Positions 1 through 11,234 of a DNA stretch of 64,000 nt are shown here, piece after piece; position 1 is the first letter of the stretch, and each line of letters opens with the position of its first letter. The notes beneath the pieces were generated by a model. That model was not told the DNA's origin, searched no databases, and saw only the letters and a program-made list of their open reading frames with translations. The stretch is from Heterotrichella gracilis. Taxonomy: Eukaryota; Sar; Xanthophyceae; Tribonematales; Xanthonemataceae. The translations under genes were made by a program, and so were the position numbers. Location: contig JAULBX010011100.1 in NCBI GenBank assembly GCA_032358255.1, positions 124,001-188,000 on the forward strand, given 5' to 3'.

Positions 1-2903
1 GTGGCGCAAGAAAGTGCAAGGCTGATTGCTGATCTGGATTTCTTGCCTGAATGCATTCAACTAAGTTGGGGCACTGCAGCTCAAATGTGTTTAAACACGC
101 ATAACTTCCAGTTGGCAAAAGGAGCGGATTTTCCCAAGGCCTGCAGTGCATAAAACGCCATTTTTCGTGTTGGCAAACCAAGCGATTTGTAAGTGTGCCG
201 CCTGTGGCTTCACACCACTTCCAACCCCTCTCTTGCCAATGTCTGGTACTATACCACATCTCGCAAAGCAGTGTTACCTCAGAGCAAACAGCGTGCATGA
301 GCAAGTGTTTGGTATATTGTCGCAACTAACTCACCAGGAATGGTGTTGAGCAGTCTGCTGGAGGCTCAGGTCCATTAGGACCTGCTGGCTGGGCTGACAG
401 AGCAGACAAGGGGTTAGTGCCAGGAGCCTCCCCCGTGCCCGGATTTTCGGTTGATACCTCAGGGTCCCCATCACTTTTCCCTGTCACTGGCTGCAGCCAG
501 CTCGTTCAACCCCCTGTCGTCTTTTTGGGCTAGTTTCTGCAATTTTTGAAAAGGCCTTTTCTTACTTCACTTGCCTCGTCTGTGAGGCTTGAGGAGCCGA
601 CAAGGCAGCTGCAGGCATTGCAACCTTTCAAGATACCCACCAGTGCAACCTTCAGCCTGGCCACCCTAGTATGGCCTGCGCTCAAAAACAGCGCGGTTGT
701 GCCGACCGCTCTTGTCACTGACACCAGTGCACTGAACCCTTGGGCCGTAAGCAGCGGTGGGGAGCTCCTCGAGGCAGCAGCAGGTGTGTTGCAGGTGGCA
801 TTGGCACGGCAAGGGGCATGGTGCAGCATCCGGACAGGTAGGGGGCCCTGGAGTCAACGCCCGACTGCCAGCGGGAGTTTGAGAATACCCCGAACCGAAT
901 ATCTCTCACTGATAGCTAGCGTTATGGTGATAGCTAGCGTTCAAGGGATACCTTTTGAATACTCTTCACAGGGTGTGTATCCGGAACCCTTTAGTAGGGT
1001 TTTCTTTTGAGGCAAAGCAAACCCTGATCTAGGGATACGCGCAGCCAGGCAAACACACGAGTGGCACTGCTACACTTGCACGTGTGCTTGAATTGTGTTG
1101 TAAAATATAAAAATTGCAACCCAAAGAGCTGGGTTTGAGCCTGATACTGCTACGCCATGTCCATGCCCTACGGTTTCATTGTATATTTCTTTTTCTTCAT
1201 TTTGCCAATACTGCAGCAAACGTTGCACGCGGATATGCCATACGGGTATACCTGCACCATCTAGTGAAGATTTAGACAACATTAAGACGGCGTACAACTG
1301 TAGCACTGGATGTAGCGTAGCACCTGACAGACTGCAGCCCATGCAGGCTCGCTGTGTGGCACTGTCCCCGTCAAGGTCACCAGAACCATCACCAATCTCC
1401 GGGCCCCTGTCATCCTCGTAAGCGTGAACACTGTAGGGCTGTCCCTGACCCAAGCCCTGTTTGGCTGCATCAAAGGGACTGCCAAAGACAACCAGAGGGG
1501 GAATGGCACCCTTGATGGCAGCGGTCATTTTGAGGCTGAACGATTCAACCTGGACCAATGGGCCATGATGGAACAGCTTTTGCGTGAATTTATTTAGTTA
1601 AATGTGTCCAGCTATCAAGCTGGAGGGTTGGCAGTCTGCCCAACATACCATGCCGCAGCCAGCCAGGATATCCATCAAAATGCTTTGATTCTGTTGTAAT
1701 AGGCAACTTTTCCTACCATCTACGCAATGTCTTGCGGATCATTCCATTGCCTTGCAGATCAATTTATGAATTATCGTAGATGCAGGTCACACCAATCACT
1801 GTCATAAGCGGTGGTTTAGAATTTATGCTACAACGCCCAGGTACTAACTGAGTGGAGGCATTGCAGGCGCCGGCGTGGGGTGTAGTGCGCTCCACTACGC
1901 CCTGCTCGTAACCCGCGCAGGTGGTGTTCAAGGGCAGGGTAATACTCCTAATGACTAGGGTACGTTGCCCTGCAGGGTACAGCCATGCAGTTGAATGTTC
2001 CAGTCTCAGAATGGCCATGGAGTGGCATGATACCCTTGCCTGCGGCAAATTAAAAACACACCGTTGAATCCATTGAGTCTCAGAAGTTAGCAACATTTCA
2101 CATGGTATTGCATTACTGTCACGTTTCCTTACCTGTGGAAGGACCCTTTGAAAATGTGAGGAGGGTTCTTCATGCAATCAACTTGCTGAGCAGCACCTAG
2201 ATCAAGGGACGGGTAATACTCGTAGTGTCACCAGTAGCAACCCCCAGCAATTGGCACGTCAGCCAACTGGTGCTTATTAGAAGACAGGGGGCATTCGTAG
2301 TCCAGTCGCTTCTTGTGGACTGGCTTGACCAGCTGCTCCAAGGCAAGGAAACGTGACAGTCGTAAGCTTTGGCTTGTAATACAAGTAATTGCTGCATGCA
2401 AGGCAGTGTCTGGTGTGTGCTCTCTGAGGGCGCTTGAATAATAACTCCCTTTGAAAAACTTCGAGACTGCCCTGCAGTGCTTGAACTCGCCACTTTGCTG
2501 GTCGTATAATATTACACAGGCCTCGTATACAGGTTCTGATCCTTAGGGCTGGGCTAACGGGTGTGGGAGTCCATTGTTTCAGCTGCTGGAGTCTCAGAGG
2601 TCAGTTACTACAAGTCAGAGTCTGTGCCTATGAACGCCATCTTCAAGACTTATCTTACACACACAATCAAGTGGATCAAGTGATATGCAATGCTGACTGT
2701 AGATACACAGCACCACTGTGCATGCCTGTGATTCTGGGTTGTACTCTGATCAGAAAGTGTCACATCAGTAATAGCAAGGTGTAGTGCCATTGGTCACTGA
2801 TCAGGACTCCCTTTCCTCAGGTCAACATGGTTGCAGCTTCACAAATTTCACTGGGCACACCCAGCAGCATGTTCCTCTGAGTGGGTCAAGTAGTGCAAGG
2901 AGC
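1..2903. other. Region without a supported gene
   Basis: I found no convincing coding gene here. Short open frames exist on both strands (for example 546-1010 on + and 1070-1558 on -), but none shows a recognisable domain or continues through plausible splice sites. An acceptor-like CTTTCCTCAG at 2811-2820 directly precedes the open frame of the next gene, so part of this stretch may hold its 5' UTR or an upstream exon. Confidence 0.4.
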
Positions 2904-4124
2904 ATGCCAGTGCGCACCCACCCACAGCCAGCGCTGCAAGTGGTGGATGGTCAGCATGGGGTGTGGCGACCCACAAGGTTGCCCCAAACCCGCTTCACTC
3001 ATGCCTCCAAGTCTGACAACCACCACCCAGTTGGCAAACAAGCAACTCCTCTGAGGAAGCCACTAGGTTCCCCAAAAAGCCACTCTGCAGCCACCCACAT
3101 AACCCAGTTTCAGCCACGCAGTGGAGACTCTGGTGGCCAGTTGCCATTCCATGATAGCCTGCAGGATCCAACAACCAGTGCCCAAGACCATGAGAATGCC
3201 TCAGCCTGTTCACCCCATGATGGGCTTGCTGCAAGTGATCCATCACCTTCACACATGGGAGAGGAAGCTGCCAACTCACGCGCAATAGAGTCATCTGCTC
3301 ACAAGTTTGAGGAAGAGGTGGATGAAATCCAGGCTGTGCTGCAGCTCAGGAATATGGGCAAAGAGCAGGCCCAGGAACTGCTACAAATGTGGGCTCGCGG
3401 GGGCATGCGCAATCCCCAGCAGCTCAAAAGGATCATTGGCCACGCATGTGTGCGCTCCATGGTTGTCTTGCTGCTTCAGCTTGCGGTGGATACCATAGCA
3501 GGTGGGTTGCTGCCGCGATTGTTTGTTGCACATGCTGTTGCACTGAGTGCATCTTCTGAAATGGGTTGTCTGCTTTAGGGTTTTGTGTCTAGGATATAGG
3601 TTTTCGGGTTTCGGGTTCATGCTTGCACAGTGTGCGTCTCTACTTCACATCAGCAGACAGAGGCCGCGATGGCTCATCGCTGGTTTTTGCATGCAATCAA
3701 TTGATACTGCTACTACAAGCATCGTTTATTACAGTATTGCGCGACGCATATTGGGCAGAAGTTGACAATATGCCCAATCTGCGTGAGGGTGCATTACATT
3801 TGATATGCGTGTTTGTTCAGCCAATGGCCAACTTAGTAAACCCTCCTTGCAGGTGCTGCTGCATTCTACAGCGGTTGCGGCATTGGACAGCAAAACCTAT
3901 TGGGCATGTACTCCAAGCTGGTCCAGTATGCAGCATACTACGTTGGCTGCTGGTTTGTGGCCACCACCATCTTTGACTGCACCAAAGTAATTGCCCTGCT
4001 GATTCTCACAGCCCAATACCATGGGAACGTCACCGCGCTGTGCGAGGCTGTCAGTCGCATTGCAGACCCAGACAAGGGTCTGCATGCTGCCTGTGCCCCA
4101 GGCTCTGGCTCAGGCAAGGAATGA
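2904..4124 (+). CDS. Small conserved-looking membrane protein, function unknown
   Basis: Two exons (2904-3501 and 3853-4124) join in phase to give 289 residues. The start is the first in-frame ATG; the frame is open further upstream to an acceptor-like site at 2820, so an earlier exon is possible. The first half is low-complexity and rich in His, Ser and Pro, as in an organellar targeting or disordered region. Then comes a helix-turn region (QLRNMGKEQAQELLQMWARG, about residues 150-170) and at least two hydrophobic segments: one spans the splice junction (VVLLLQLAVDTIAGAAAFYS) and one lies in exon 2 (YAAYYVGCWFVATTIFD, followed by VIALLIL). The charged helix followed by two or three membrane helices suggests a plastid membrane protein, but I do not recognise the family. 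A TGTAA lies 135 nt after the stop. Confidence 0.6.
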
Positions 4125-4258
4125 CAGCCTCCTTCTGAAGGCCAGCAACCCACCACCAGCAGCACCCAGCATTCATACAGGACTCTGGGGCAGATCGGCA
4201 CCATGATGGCCAAGAAGGGCAGGAAATCAAGGTGAGCCAGCTTTACAGGCTGGCCAGT

Positions 4259-4263
4259 TGTAA
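4259..4263 (+). terminator. Putative polyadenylation signal TGTAA
   Basis: TGTAA lies 135 nt after the stop codon of the membrane-protein gene, at the distance usual for the green-algal signal. A 5-mer is weak evidence alone. Confidence 0.4.
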
Positions 4264-5393
4264 GCAATGTGTTACACATCTACTACAACCGGCAACTGAT
4301 GCAGCACCTGGTGGCCTCCAGGGTGTCCAGCAGCAGTCTTAGGTATCTACGCGTTGTCAGCCAAACATGCGCCATGCGCACGACCATGTGCACATGGAAT
4401 CCTGTAGACAAATACAGCGCACACTGCAGTGGGTATGGACACGCACATGTATCCAATTAGCTAGCTCCTGTCAGTACGGTGGTGTACTTACTGTGCACTA
4501 CAGTGTCTCTGGATACTTGATTATCTGGCAACTCGAATCTTTTGCACATGACACCAAGTTTTACCTGTATGTGGACACCATGTATGCTTTAATGCCTCAA
4601 AATTGTCATACCAACCTATGCCATGGACTCATTGCTGCATGATTTAGTTATATTTCCCTCGCTATTTAAGGGTCAAAATTTGCATGGTCCCACTTGATCA
4701 TGGGGCGTCATTCTGTATGCTCAAACGCGCTTGGTTTGAGACCTTAGCTTTGGAGTTAAAATCAGTTTCTTGCTTGTGAGCACTGCTTTGCAAGACCACA
4801 TGCTTGCTGTGTTTAGCTTATTGTGAGAGACAGTTGCGTACTATGGTAACTACTTCAATCAATTACACGTCCCAATAGAGTGTGACAGTAAAGTAGAAAG
4901 GGAACACGCTGCGAGTGCATGAGGCGCACTGGGCAAGCCAGAAGGCACACAGCAGAGTAGGTGGCCACGGCTGCCCGCTTAACATTGGCATTACTACTAG
5001 CAAATGCCAGCATACATGCCAAAGGTTACACGCCTTCGGAAGGCTTTGCTGCATGGTGATGCCTTGAAAATGCACAAATAAATCAGATTTTAGAACTATT
5101 ACCCAAATGAAATTGCATCAGATTTTGTACCTTTGTCAACAAAGGTCCCCATTGACCAGCTGTTGAAATGTGAAAGCGCTCTCACAACCCCAATTTTCAT
5201 CATAGAGCGCCCAGCCTGAGTTACAGCCTCGAGGGAACATGATCCATTCGTCCACATCCCTGTTGGGTTCAGTATTAGTACACCAAGCGTGACCCTCTTA
5301 CAGCCGTTGTTACGACTGCAGTCGCTTCAAGTTCTGTGCTGTTAAAACACTGAGTACAGTATCCTTCCTAAGGCTTGACCACTGGTGACTGTG
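4264..5393. other. Intergenic region, no gene seen
   Basis: This is the spacer between two same-strand genes. It is AT-richer than the coding parts and holds only short, unsupported open frames on both strands. It must contain the promoter of the coiled-coil gene starting at 5394, but I see no clear motif. Confidence 0.4.
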
Positions 5394-6839
5394 ATGTCGG
5401 TCAACAACAGCACAATGATTGCCATGGCCACAGAGTCGACGTTGGTAGAGGGCAAGAGTGCCTCTCGTCATGAATCAATTGACCCAGAGCGAGAGCTGTG
5501 GCGCCAGGCAAGAAGGCAAATAGCAGGTACAGTTGCCAAGCTTGCCAAATTCGTTTTCTAAGGTTCTCAGCAATGGCCATTTTGCCTGTGAGCGCCAAGG
5601 GGAACCTTGTGAGTTGCAAAGGACTGTAAAATAACTTTTCCCAGCTCAGGCTGAGCTGCTTAGACCAGCCACTAGTCGACATGTACTGGTAGTGAATGAT
5701 ACTCACTGACTGTTTCATTTGGTGTTGTAGAGTATGAGCAGCAAACCTTGGAGCTGCAACTGGATCTTCAAAAGGAAAAGAAGCTGTTGAGCAATACAAT
5801 GGCCAACATTGCAGAAGTCAGGCAAGGTAAGTCACCGCGGTCCTGAGTCAGGTCCTGACTCAGTCACTCAACCGGGTTCAACCAACTTGGTGTCCTGGTG
5901 CGCGCCACTGCCCCCCAAGTTAGTTCAAAATTTGAGGCTCTGCCATCATGGTGTACATGATGTGCATAACGCCTTTGTGCGTATTTGTTACCGTACACTG
6001 GCAGTTCCCTTTCAAGAAGACAGTGTCTTCTTGTTGGCATGCAATGTCACCCAAGCTTGTTCTAGAATAAGGCATTGCCCCCAGGCTGACAAGTGGCAAT
6101 GGCAATAGTTGCGTCATAGTTGGTGTCGCAATCACCATGCTTGGCCATGCCATGCCAGTTGATTGCAGCCTTTGCATGTGTCCCCAAATGGCACCCCATG
6201 TCACTGAAACTCTGGTGACGTTACAGTGTCAGTATTTCACCCGAAACAATTATGAATTAGTCAATATGGAAAATTGCTGCAATGTATGCCCATAGGGCAG
6301 CTGCATCATGAGTACCCTAAAGATTAACACGTAACGTGTGTGTTGCAGAAATACAAGGCTTCCAATGCAAGCACCGCGAGCTGAAAGATACCACCAGCGA
6401 AAATCGTGCAACACTTCTGGTGCGTTGCTCAATATACAATTGAGTAGTCCTTTCCAAAATAACTCCCAATATGTTGCTCAGCCATTTACCGCATAATTTA
6501 TGCGCTCAGCATGCCACCACACGTTGTTTACCAAAATAAGATGCATGCAATGCAGCGGCTTCAGCAGGAGTCAAAGAAAGCAACTGAAGAGAGGTCTCGC
6601 ATTGCTCATCAGCTGAAATACATCAAAGAAAGTGTGACAGCGTACAAAAGCGACATGGAAACCAAAAGGTAAGGTTTGCACTCGCATGGGGTCTAGCATT
6701 GCGTATGCTGGTGGGCTACATGACCTTGACATTGCTGTGCGCACACAGGAAGCAACTCCAAGATCATCTGGCCGAGCAGAGGAAAGTCCTAGATGAGTAC
6801 CAGGCCTTCTGCAGGGCAAAGAATGATATGATGTCCTGA
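5394..6839 (+). CDS. Coiled-coil protein, five exons, function unknown
   Basis: The exons are 5394-5526, 5731-5826, 6349-6419, 6556-6668 and 6749-6839. All four joins keep frame, giving 167 residues. After about 30 N-terminal residues nearly the whole protein is a charged heptad-like coiled coil (for example EYEQQTLELQLDLQKEKKLL, then RLQQESKKATEERSRIAHQL). There is no catalytic motif, signal peptide or membrane segment. Small single-domain coiled coils of this kind occur in cilia, centrioles, kinetochores and vesicle tethers; nothing in the sequence picks one. The gene model is good because five exons with consensus GT and AG ends give one uninterrupted frame; the function is open. Confidence 0.75.
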
Positions 6840-7287
6840 TTTATTGCCACAAAATTGTGGGAATCTATACCTTGGTATCCAGCTCTGACCCCGGGTCACT
6901 CGGCTGCGACCGACCCCCCATTGAGGTGTGGTCCTCTCACCGAAGAGCAAACAGTGCGTCATTGCCGCTGTCTGTGTCAGCCTGCACCCCCGCTCGATGG
7001 TACCAAATATCGCGCAAGTGCGTGTCGATGACAGCCAGCAGATCCAGCAATTCAAGCCCATATCTCAGCCATCAAATGTCAGCTGTGCAGCCATTGTTTG
7101 CGAACCTTATCCTTCATCTCCAATTTTCTTTGTTTCAAGTACTTCCAGTCTGCATGAGGGAGGTTCTGGTTTTTACGTTTCTGCAGCAAACCAAAAGACG
7201 ATCAGAAAAGCGCTGACTCAAAAAGGAAAGAAATGCATCCTAGAGGAAGCAAGCAGAAAAGCATGAGCAAATTCTTGACAGCTCGTG

Positions 7288-7292
7288 TGTAA
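7288..7292 (+). terminator. Putative polyadenylation signal TGTAA
   Basis: TGTAA lies about 450 nt after the coiled-coil gene's stop and just before the convergent WW-GYF gene. Its distance is rather long, so assignment to this gene is tentative. Confidence 0.25.
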
Positions 7293-7326
7293 GTGACAAT
7301 GCGCACTGTCAAATCAAATGTACTCT

Positions 7327-8527
7327 TCAGTCTGATAAAGACTGTGTAACAATGACATGGCATTGCACTTCCCAGCCGTTATTGGACTGCTTTCTCACCT
7401 TCAATTCTTGTAAATGCTGCTCTAATTGTGCTGAATCACACCACGATTTGCAGTCGCTGTAAACACTCTCATCCTGTGCACCACCTTCAACCTCCATTCG
7501 CCCAGTCCGTGGATTCCTCACAGCTGACACGGTATACTCTGTATAGCCATCATGGGTGATGCTCTTTTTGGAACCAGATGCAGCGTACTGGAAGTTCATG
7601 ACATCTTGAACGCTTTTGCCCGCCGACGCAGCTAAATTTGCGAGCTGGACTGCATCATCGCCTGGTGGCAGGCCCGCAAGAACAGCATCGGCATATGAGG
7701 AAGCACTGTCCTTCTGTGCCGCTTCATATTGCGCAGCAGGGGGTCCACAGCAGCCAGCATACTGTGCCTGTTGCCACAGGGAAAGCACTGAGTAAGTAAG
7801 AAGCAAAGAAAAAAACGCCCCCACACATGGCTGCACACCACAAGCCAACAATGTTGAAAAATACAGACAGGTCGGGCAGCACCCAGTGGAACAACCCATG
7901 GTAGCTTCAAGCAATAGCCTAGGCTAACAGGCATGGCCAATAGAGTTGCGAAGCGTCCATGTAGTCATGCAAATGGCCAAGGCAGCTCACCTGCTTGACA
8001 ATATCCTCGTTCTCCTCTTTCCAGCGTGCCAGCAGCTCACCGTCTCCAGTGACCTCTGCAAGCTGCACGCACATGTTCGGCTCATCCGCTGCTGACTCGT
8101 CCTGGTACCAAACCTCCAAGTCCATGGGCAGAAAGCTGCGCCACTGACGCAGCTGCTCCTCTGAAAAAGGACCTTGCGTGCACTTGTGTGCGTCCTCATA
8201 GTACCACCCACTGGCACTGGCGCTTGTGCTTGCTGCCGCAGCGTCGGGCAACGGCAGCATGTCAGTATTCACACCTTTGCCATGTGGGTGCACTACACTT
8301 CCAGGGTGAAATGAGGTGCCTGCAGTATTCCCCAGGTTTGCACTCTGCTTGCTAGGTGCATCTGCAGCACCAGCGCCATGTCCTGGTGCAGTGGTGCTGG
8401 CCCAGACTGTTTGCCCTGTTGTCCTGTTGAAATAATACCAGTGGCCTGTTGCATGATCGAAGGCTGCCTCCCAACCGTGGCCACTGTATTGCCCTTGTAG
8501 TGGTGCAGACTCCCCACTGCCTTGCAT
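7327..8527 (-). CDS. WW plus GYF domain adaptor protein
   Basis: Two exons on the minus strand (8527-7991 and 7767-7327) join in phase 0 to give about 325 residues. The WW domain is at about residues 18-46 (GWEAAFDHATGHWYYFNRTT, then a second conserved Trp). A GYF-like domain is at about 107-142, with GWYYED, the QGPFS core and a following Trp-rich stretch. Both domain types bind proline-rich peptides, and the combination is typical of pre-mRNA splicing or translation adaptors. The second exon has a conserved-looking block (SKKSITHDGYTEYTVSAV, then NPRTGRMEVEGG) and a charged helical C-terminus. The frame is open 5' of this ATG, so the start at 8527 is the first ATG in frame and not proven. 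The gene is divergent from frataxin, 407 bp away. I do not recognise a named orthologue. Confidence 0.75.
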
Positions 8528-8934
8528 GCTGTTGTCCACTACAGTCAGCTTCCCCTCCTGACCACTGTTCCCAACGTGTCTATGCCAAAAAGGGTGACCA
8601 AGTAGTTTAAGTGTGCTCAGCGTCGATCAACGAACAGCCAAAAAAGCAGCAGCCTAAAAAGCAGCAGCCCAAAAAGCAGCTGTGGAGCCCAAAAGCTGCA
8701 GCATTCTAGAGTCAGCGGTGCATATTTACATACAAAGCGCCACTTGCTGCTTTCTCAGCTCGCGCAACCCCTGCTGCTTGGCTCGTTGCCAGATGAAAAT
8801 AAAGCTCACGGCTATAAGCTATTGAACGTTGGGGGACTCGTTGAGGGCACTTGAGTTGATATATGCATGCATGCAAAAGCCTGATTGTTATATACGGCCC
8901 CAGGAGCACTCAAGCACGACAACGGCACAGAAAC
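8528..8934. promoter_or_regulatory. Divergent promoter region between WW-GYF and frataxin genes
   Basis: Only 407 bp separate the two outward-facing start codons, so the promoters of both genes should lie here. The region contains a short tandem repeat at 8638-8680. I see no clear TATA box that can be assigned to either gene. Confidence 0.5.
8638..8680. repeat. Short tandem repeat, unit about 15 bp
   Basis: Three imperfect copies of CCAAAAAAGCAGCAG or CTAAAAAGCAGCAG lie head to tail in the divergent promoter region. Confidence 0.7.
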
Positions 8935-10499
8935 ATGACCAGCAATATGTTGCGCCGGCGCATGCTTACTTGCCTGGGCCGCGCTGCGGCCCATGAACGC
9001 TCATGCCTGGGGGGTGCATCCACCTCTACATGCATGCATATGCCACTGGATAAGCTACCTCAGACAGCACGGCACAAGGTACAGACCTGGCTATAATACT
9101 GTACCAAGTTGCACAGAAGTGGCTTGCGTTCACCCACAACCCAATTTATCCGTTGTTGCAACAATGTAATGGTGTGCATGTGTGGGCTTCAGGGGCACTG
9201 CTCACAAACTGTGCAGCAGCACGGTCAGATAGCACACAGCTGGCAAAGTTTGCAACAACGGTTGTTCTCAGACACGTCCACAACAGGGTGAGCTGCAACC
9301 TGTGTGAGAAAGCATGTTTGAACATGCCGCGTGGCTGAAACCTTCCTCCTCAACACCCGGCCAGCGATTGTGTGAGTTGTACGGACTGCAATATATGTGT
9401 CTGACTGCAAAGCATTCTGTTCTGTCGCAGCCACCCCCAAGTCAGCGAGGAGGAGTTCCACCACCTTGCAGACCATACCCTGGAGGGTCTCCTGGAGCAG
9501 ATTGAGGTAGGTCTAGGTCTAGGGTCTTGGGCCTAGGGTCTAGGCAGGCAACAGGCCGCAACACTGCACGCATTCAATTGGTGTGCCATGCCCTTGTAGT
9601 GCAGAGCCTGCATCTTGGTAAAGTGGTGTTTTTTGGGAGCACCTCAGGCGCATGTGATACACTCCACAAAGGCTCGACTGCAACTGTATGAGTATTGCTC
9701 ACCGCCACTTTGAACTTACGGTGCAGGCATATGTTGAGGACCTGGATCTGGATGATGTTGACGTGGAGTACTCGGTAGGTTTTTGTTTGGATTGCCACTC
9801 AGCGCCTGAGTCCACGTTGCTGCAAGCTTCACTGCACCACTTGAACGCCCTGCGCATGGAATGGAGGATGAGTGAATGCACATCGGTCTTGGCTAATCCT
9901 GGCTTCTCTTATTGGGCCATAATTTGTGCATGGTTCACCCTTGCCATTGTAAGTGTTGCACCAACCCGCTTTCGCCAGCTTGATTGCACCATCAAAGGAT
10001 GCCAGGATCATTTGAGCTGGGGGTGCGCATGCAGATGGGTGTCCTCAGCATCAAGTTGGGGCCGCTCGGGACGTACGTTCTCAACAAGCAAGTGCCAAAC
10101 AGGCAGATATGGATGTCATCCCCTGTCAGGTAACATCATAAAGATCGCCTCGAAAGATGCACCATCCCCGACTTTCGCCATGTCTCTGGGTTATCAAAAA
10201 TGACGTGGTAGGGGTTCGCACCATACTGGCATGTTGAAAATGCAAACTATTTTTGAATTTAATAATTGAAATATGACTGGCCTACACCATGAACCAGCCC
10301 CCTTACCGTGTGTCAGCAATGCACTCATCAACCCCCAATTAAAACCACATTAACCCTGTGATCCTGCAGTGGCCCAGTGCGCTACGACCCTCTGGATGGG
10401 GACTGGGTGTATCACAGGGATGGCCACAGGCTGCTACCAAGGCTGGAGCAGGAGCTGCAGCAGCTGTGTGGAGCACCCATCACCCTGGTGGATAGCTGA
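8935..10499 (+). CDS. FH: Frataxin, mitochondrial iron-sulfur cluster assembly protein
   Basis: Six exons (8935-9078, 9193-9287, 9431-9506, 9727-9774, 10035-10129, 10370-10499) give 195 residues in a continuous frame. The N-terminus is rich in Arg, Ser and Ala with few acids, as in a mitochondrial presequence. The mature part starts near [20 protein letters not shown]. The acidic first helix and strand ([16 protein letters not shown]) match the iron-binding acidic ridge of the family. [20 protein letters not shown] and [11 protein letters not shown] form the conserved sheet whose Trp and Asn contact the scaffold and desulfurase. The C-terminus ([14 protein letters not shown] and the last helix) is complete. 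Frataxin helps the NFS1-ISCU complex make Fe-S clusters in the matrix. Exon 2 is needed to keep phase but encodes a non-conserved linker, so its borders are the least certain. Confidence 0.93.
9507..9547 (+). repeat. GGTCTAGG-type short repeat in frataxin intron 3
   Basis: Directly after the exon 3 donor the intron holds several GGTCTAGG and GGGTCTAGG units (for example GTAGGTCTAGGTCTAGGGTC). It is a degenerate G-rich repeat starting at the donor site, reminiscent of the TTTAGGG runs after donors in other genes here. Confidence 0.6.
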
Positions 10500-10625
10500 C
10501 CTGCTGTTGGGAGTCCGATACATGTCCGACACATGTCCTTGCTTGCTAGTACCTCTGATGTACTTGCTAGTAGCAGGTTGACACTAACTGAGGACTGGGC
10601 CATTAATGGGGAGTGAAAAAGTTGG

Positions 10626-10630
10626 TGTAA
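10626..10630 (+). terminator. Putative polyadenylation signal TGTAA (frataxin)
   Basis: TGTAA lies 127 nt downstream of the frataxin stop codon, at a typical spacing for this signal in green algae. Confidence 0.45.
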
Positions 10631-11234
10631 ACAGTTGCAGGTTGTTTTGCTTGGCGGTTGTTGGCAGCTTTTGACCTCCTGTACTGCAGGCTGTAGCTCT
10701 GTTGTGTGAGCATTTGCCCTTGCCGGCCAACCAATGCAGCCAGACAGTGTGTAGCAGCAAAGTCCAGATGTGGGTTGTTGGAAACGTTGTCAAAACACCA
10801 GTTCATGGCGCGAGTGGTGCAATCTTTTACTTTTGTGGTGTTGCATTTTCTGGGGTTCCAAGGGATATCTCCATCCCAAAGCATTTAGTGACTAACCCCA
10901 GGAGCCGATCCGACTGGTACTGTTGAAACTTGGCACAAGACAGTGGACATTGGAACAATACATAGCTGCATTGCACCTGTTAGCAGTTGTTTACACACCT
11001 GTCGTCGCTACGGATGTCGTTTACCAGTTCGTTGGACTAAGTTTAGCTTCCAAGCGAAGACCCACTGATAACCGTGTTGCGTGCCTTGCTCCCTCTTAGA
11101 AAACCTCTCTACAAGTAATTCGGCGTTGCTGGGGCTGGCCGTTGCGTAGATAGTGCCGTTTGTAGGCACAGTGTCAGGAACCATGATACGGCAATGCAGA
11201 TGAAGTAGCCACGGCTTCATATCCAGCGCATTCT

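Noticed and set aside
1070-1558. 162-codon minus-strand frame with GQPYSVHAYEDDRG, faintly like a calpain GHAYSV region
   Set aside because: No catalytic Cys, Asn or NPWG motif nearby and no supported exons continuing it; similarity is too short.
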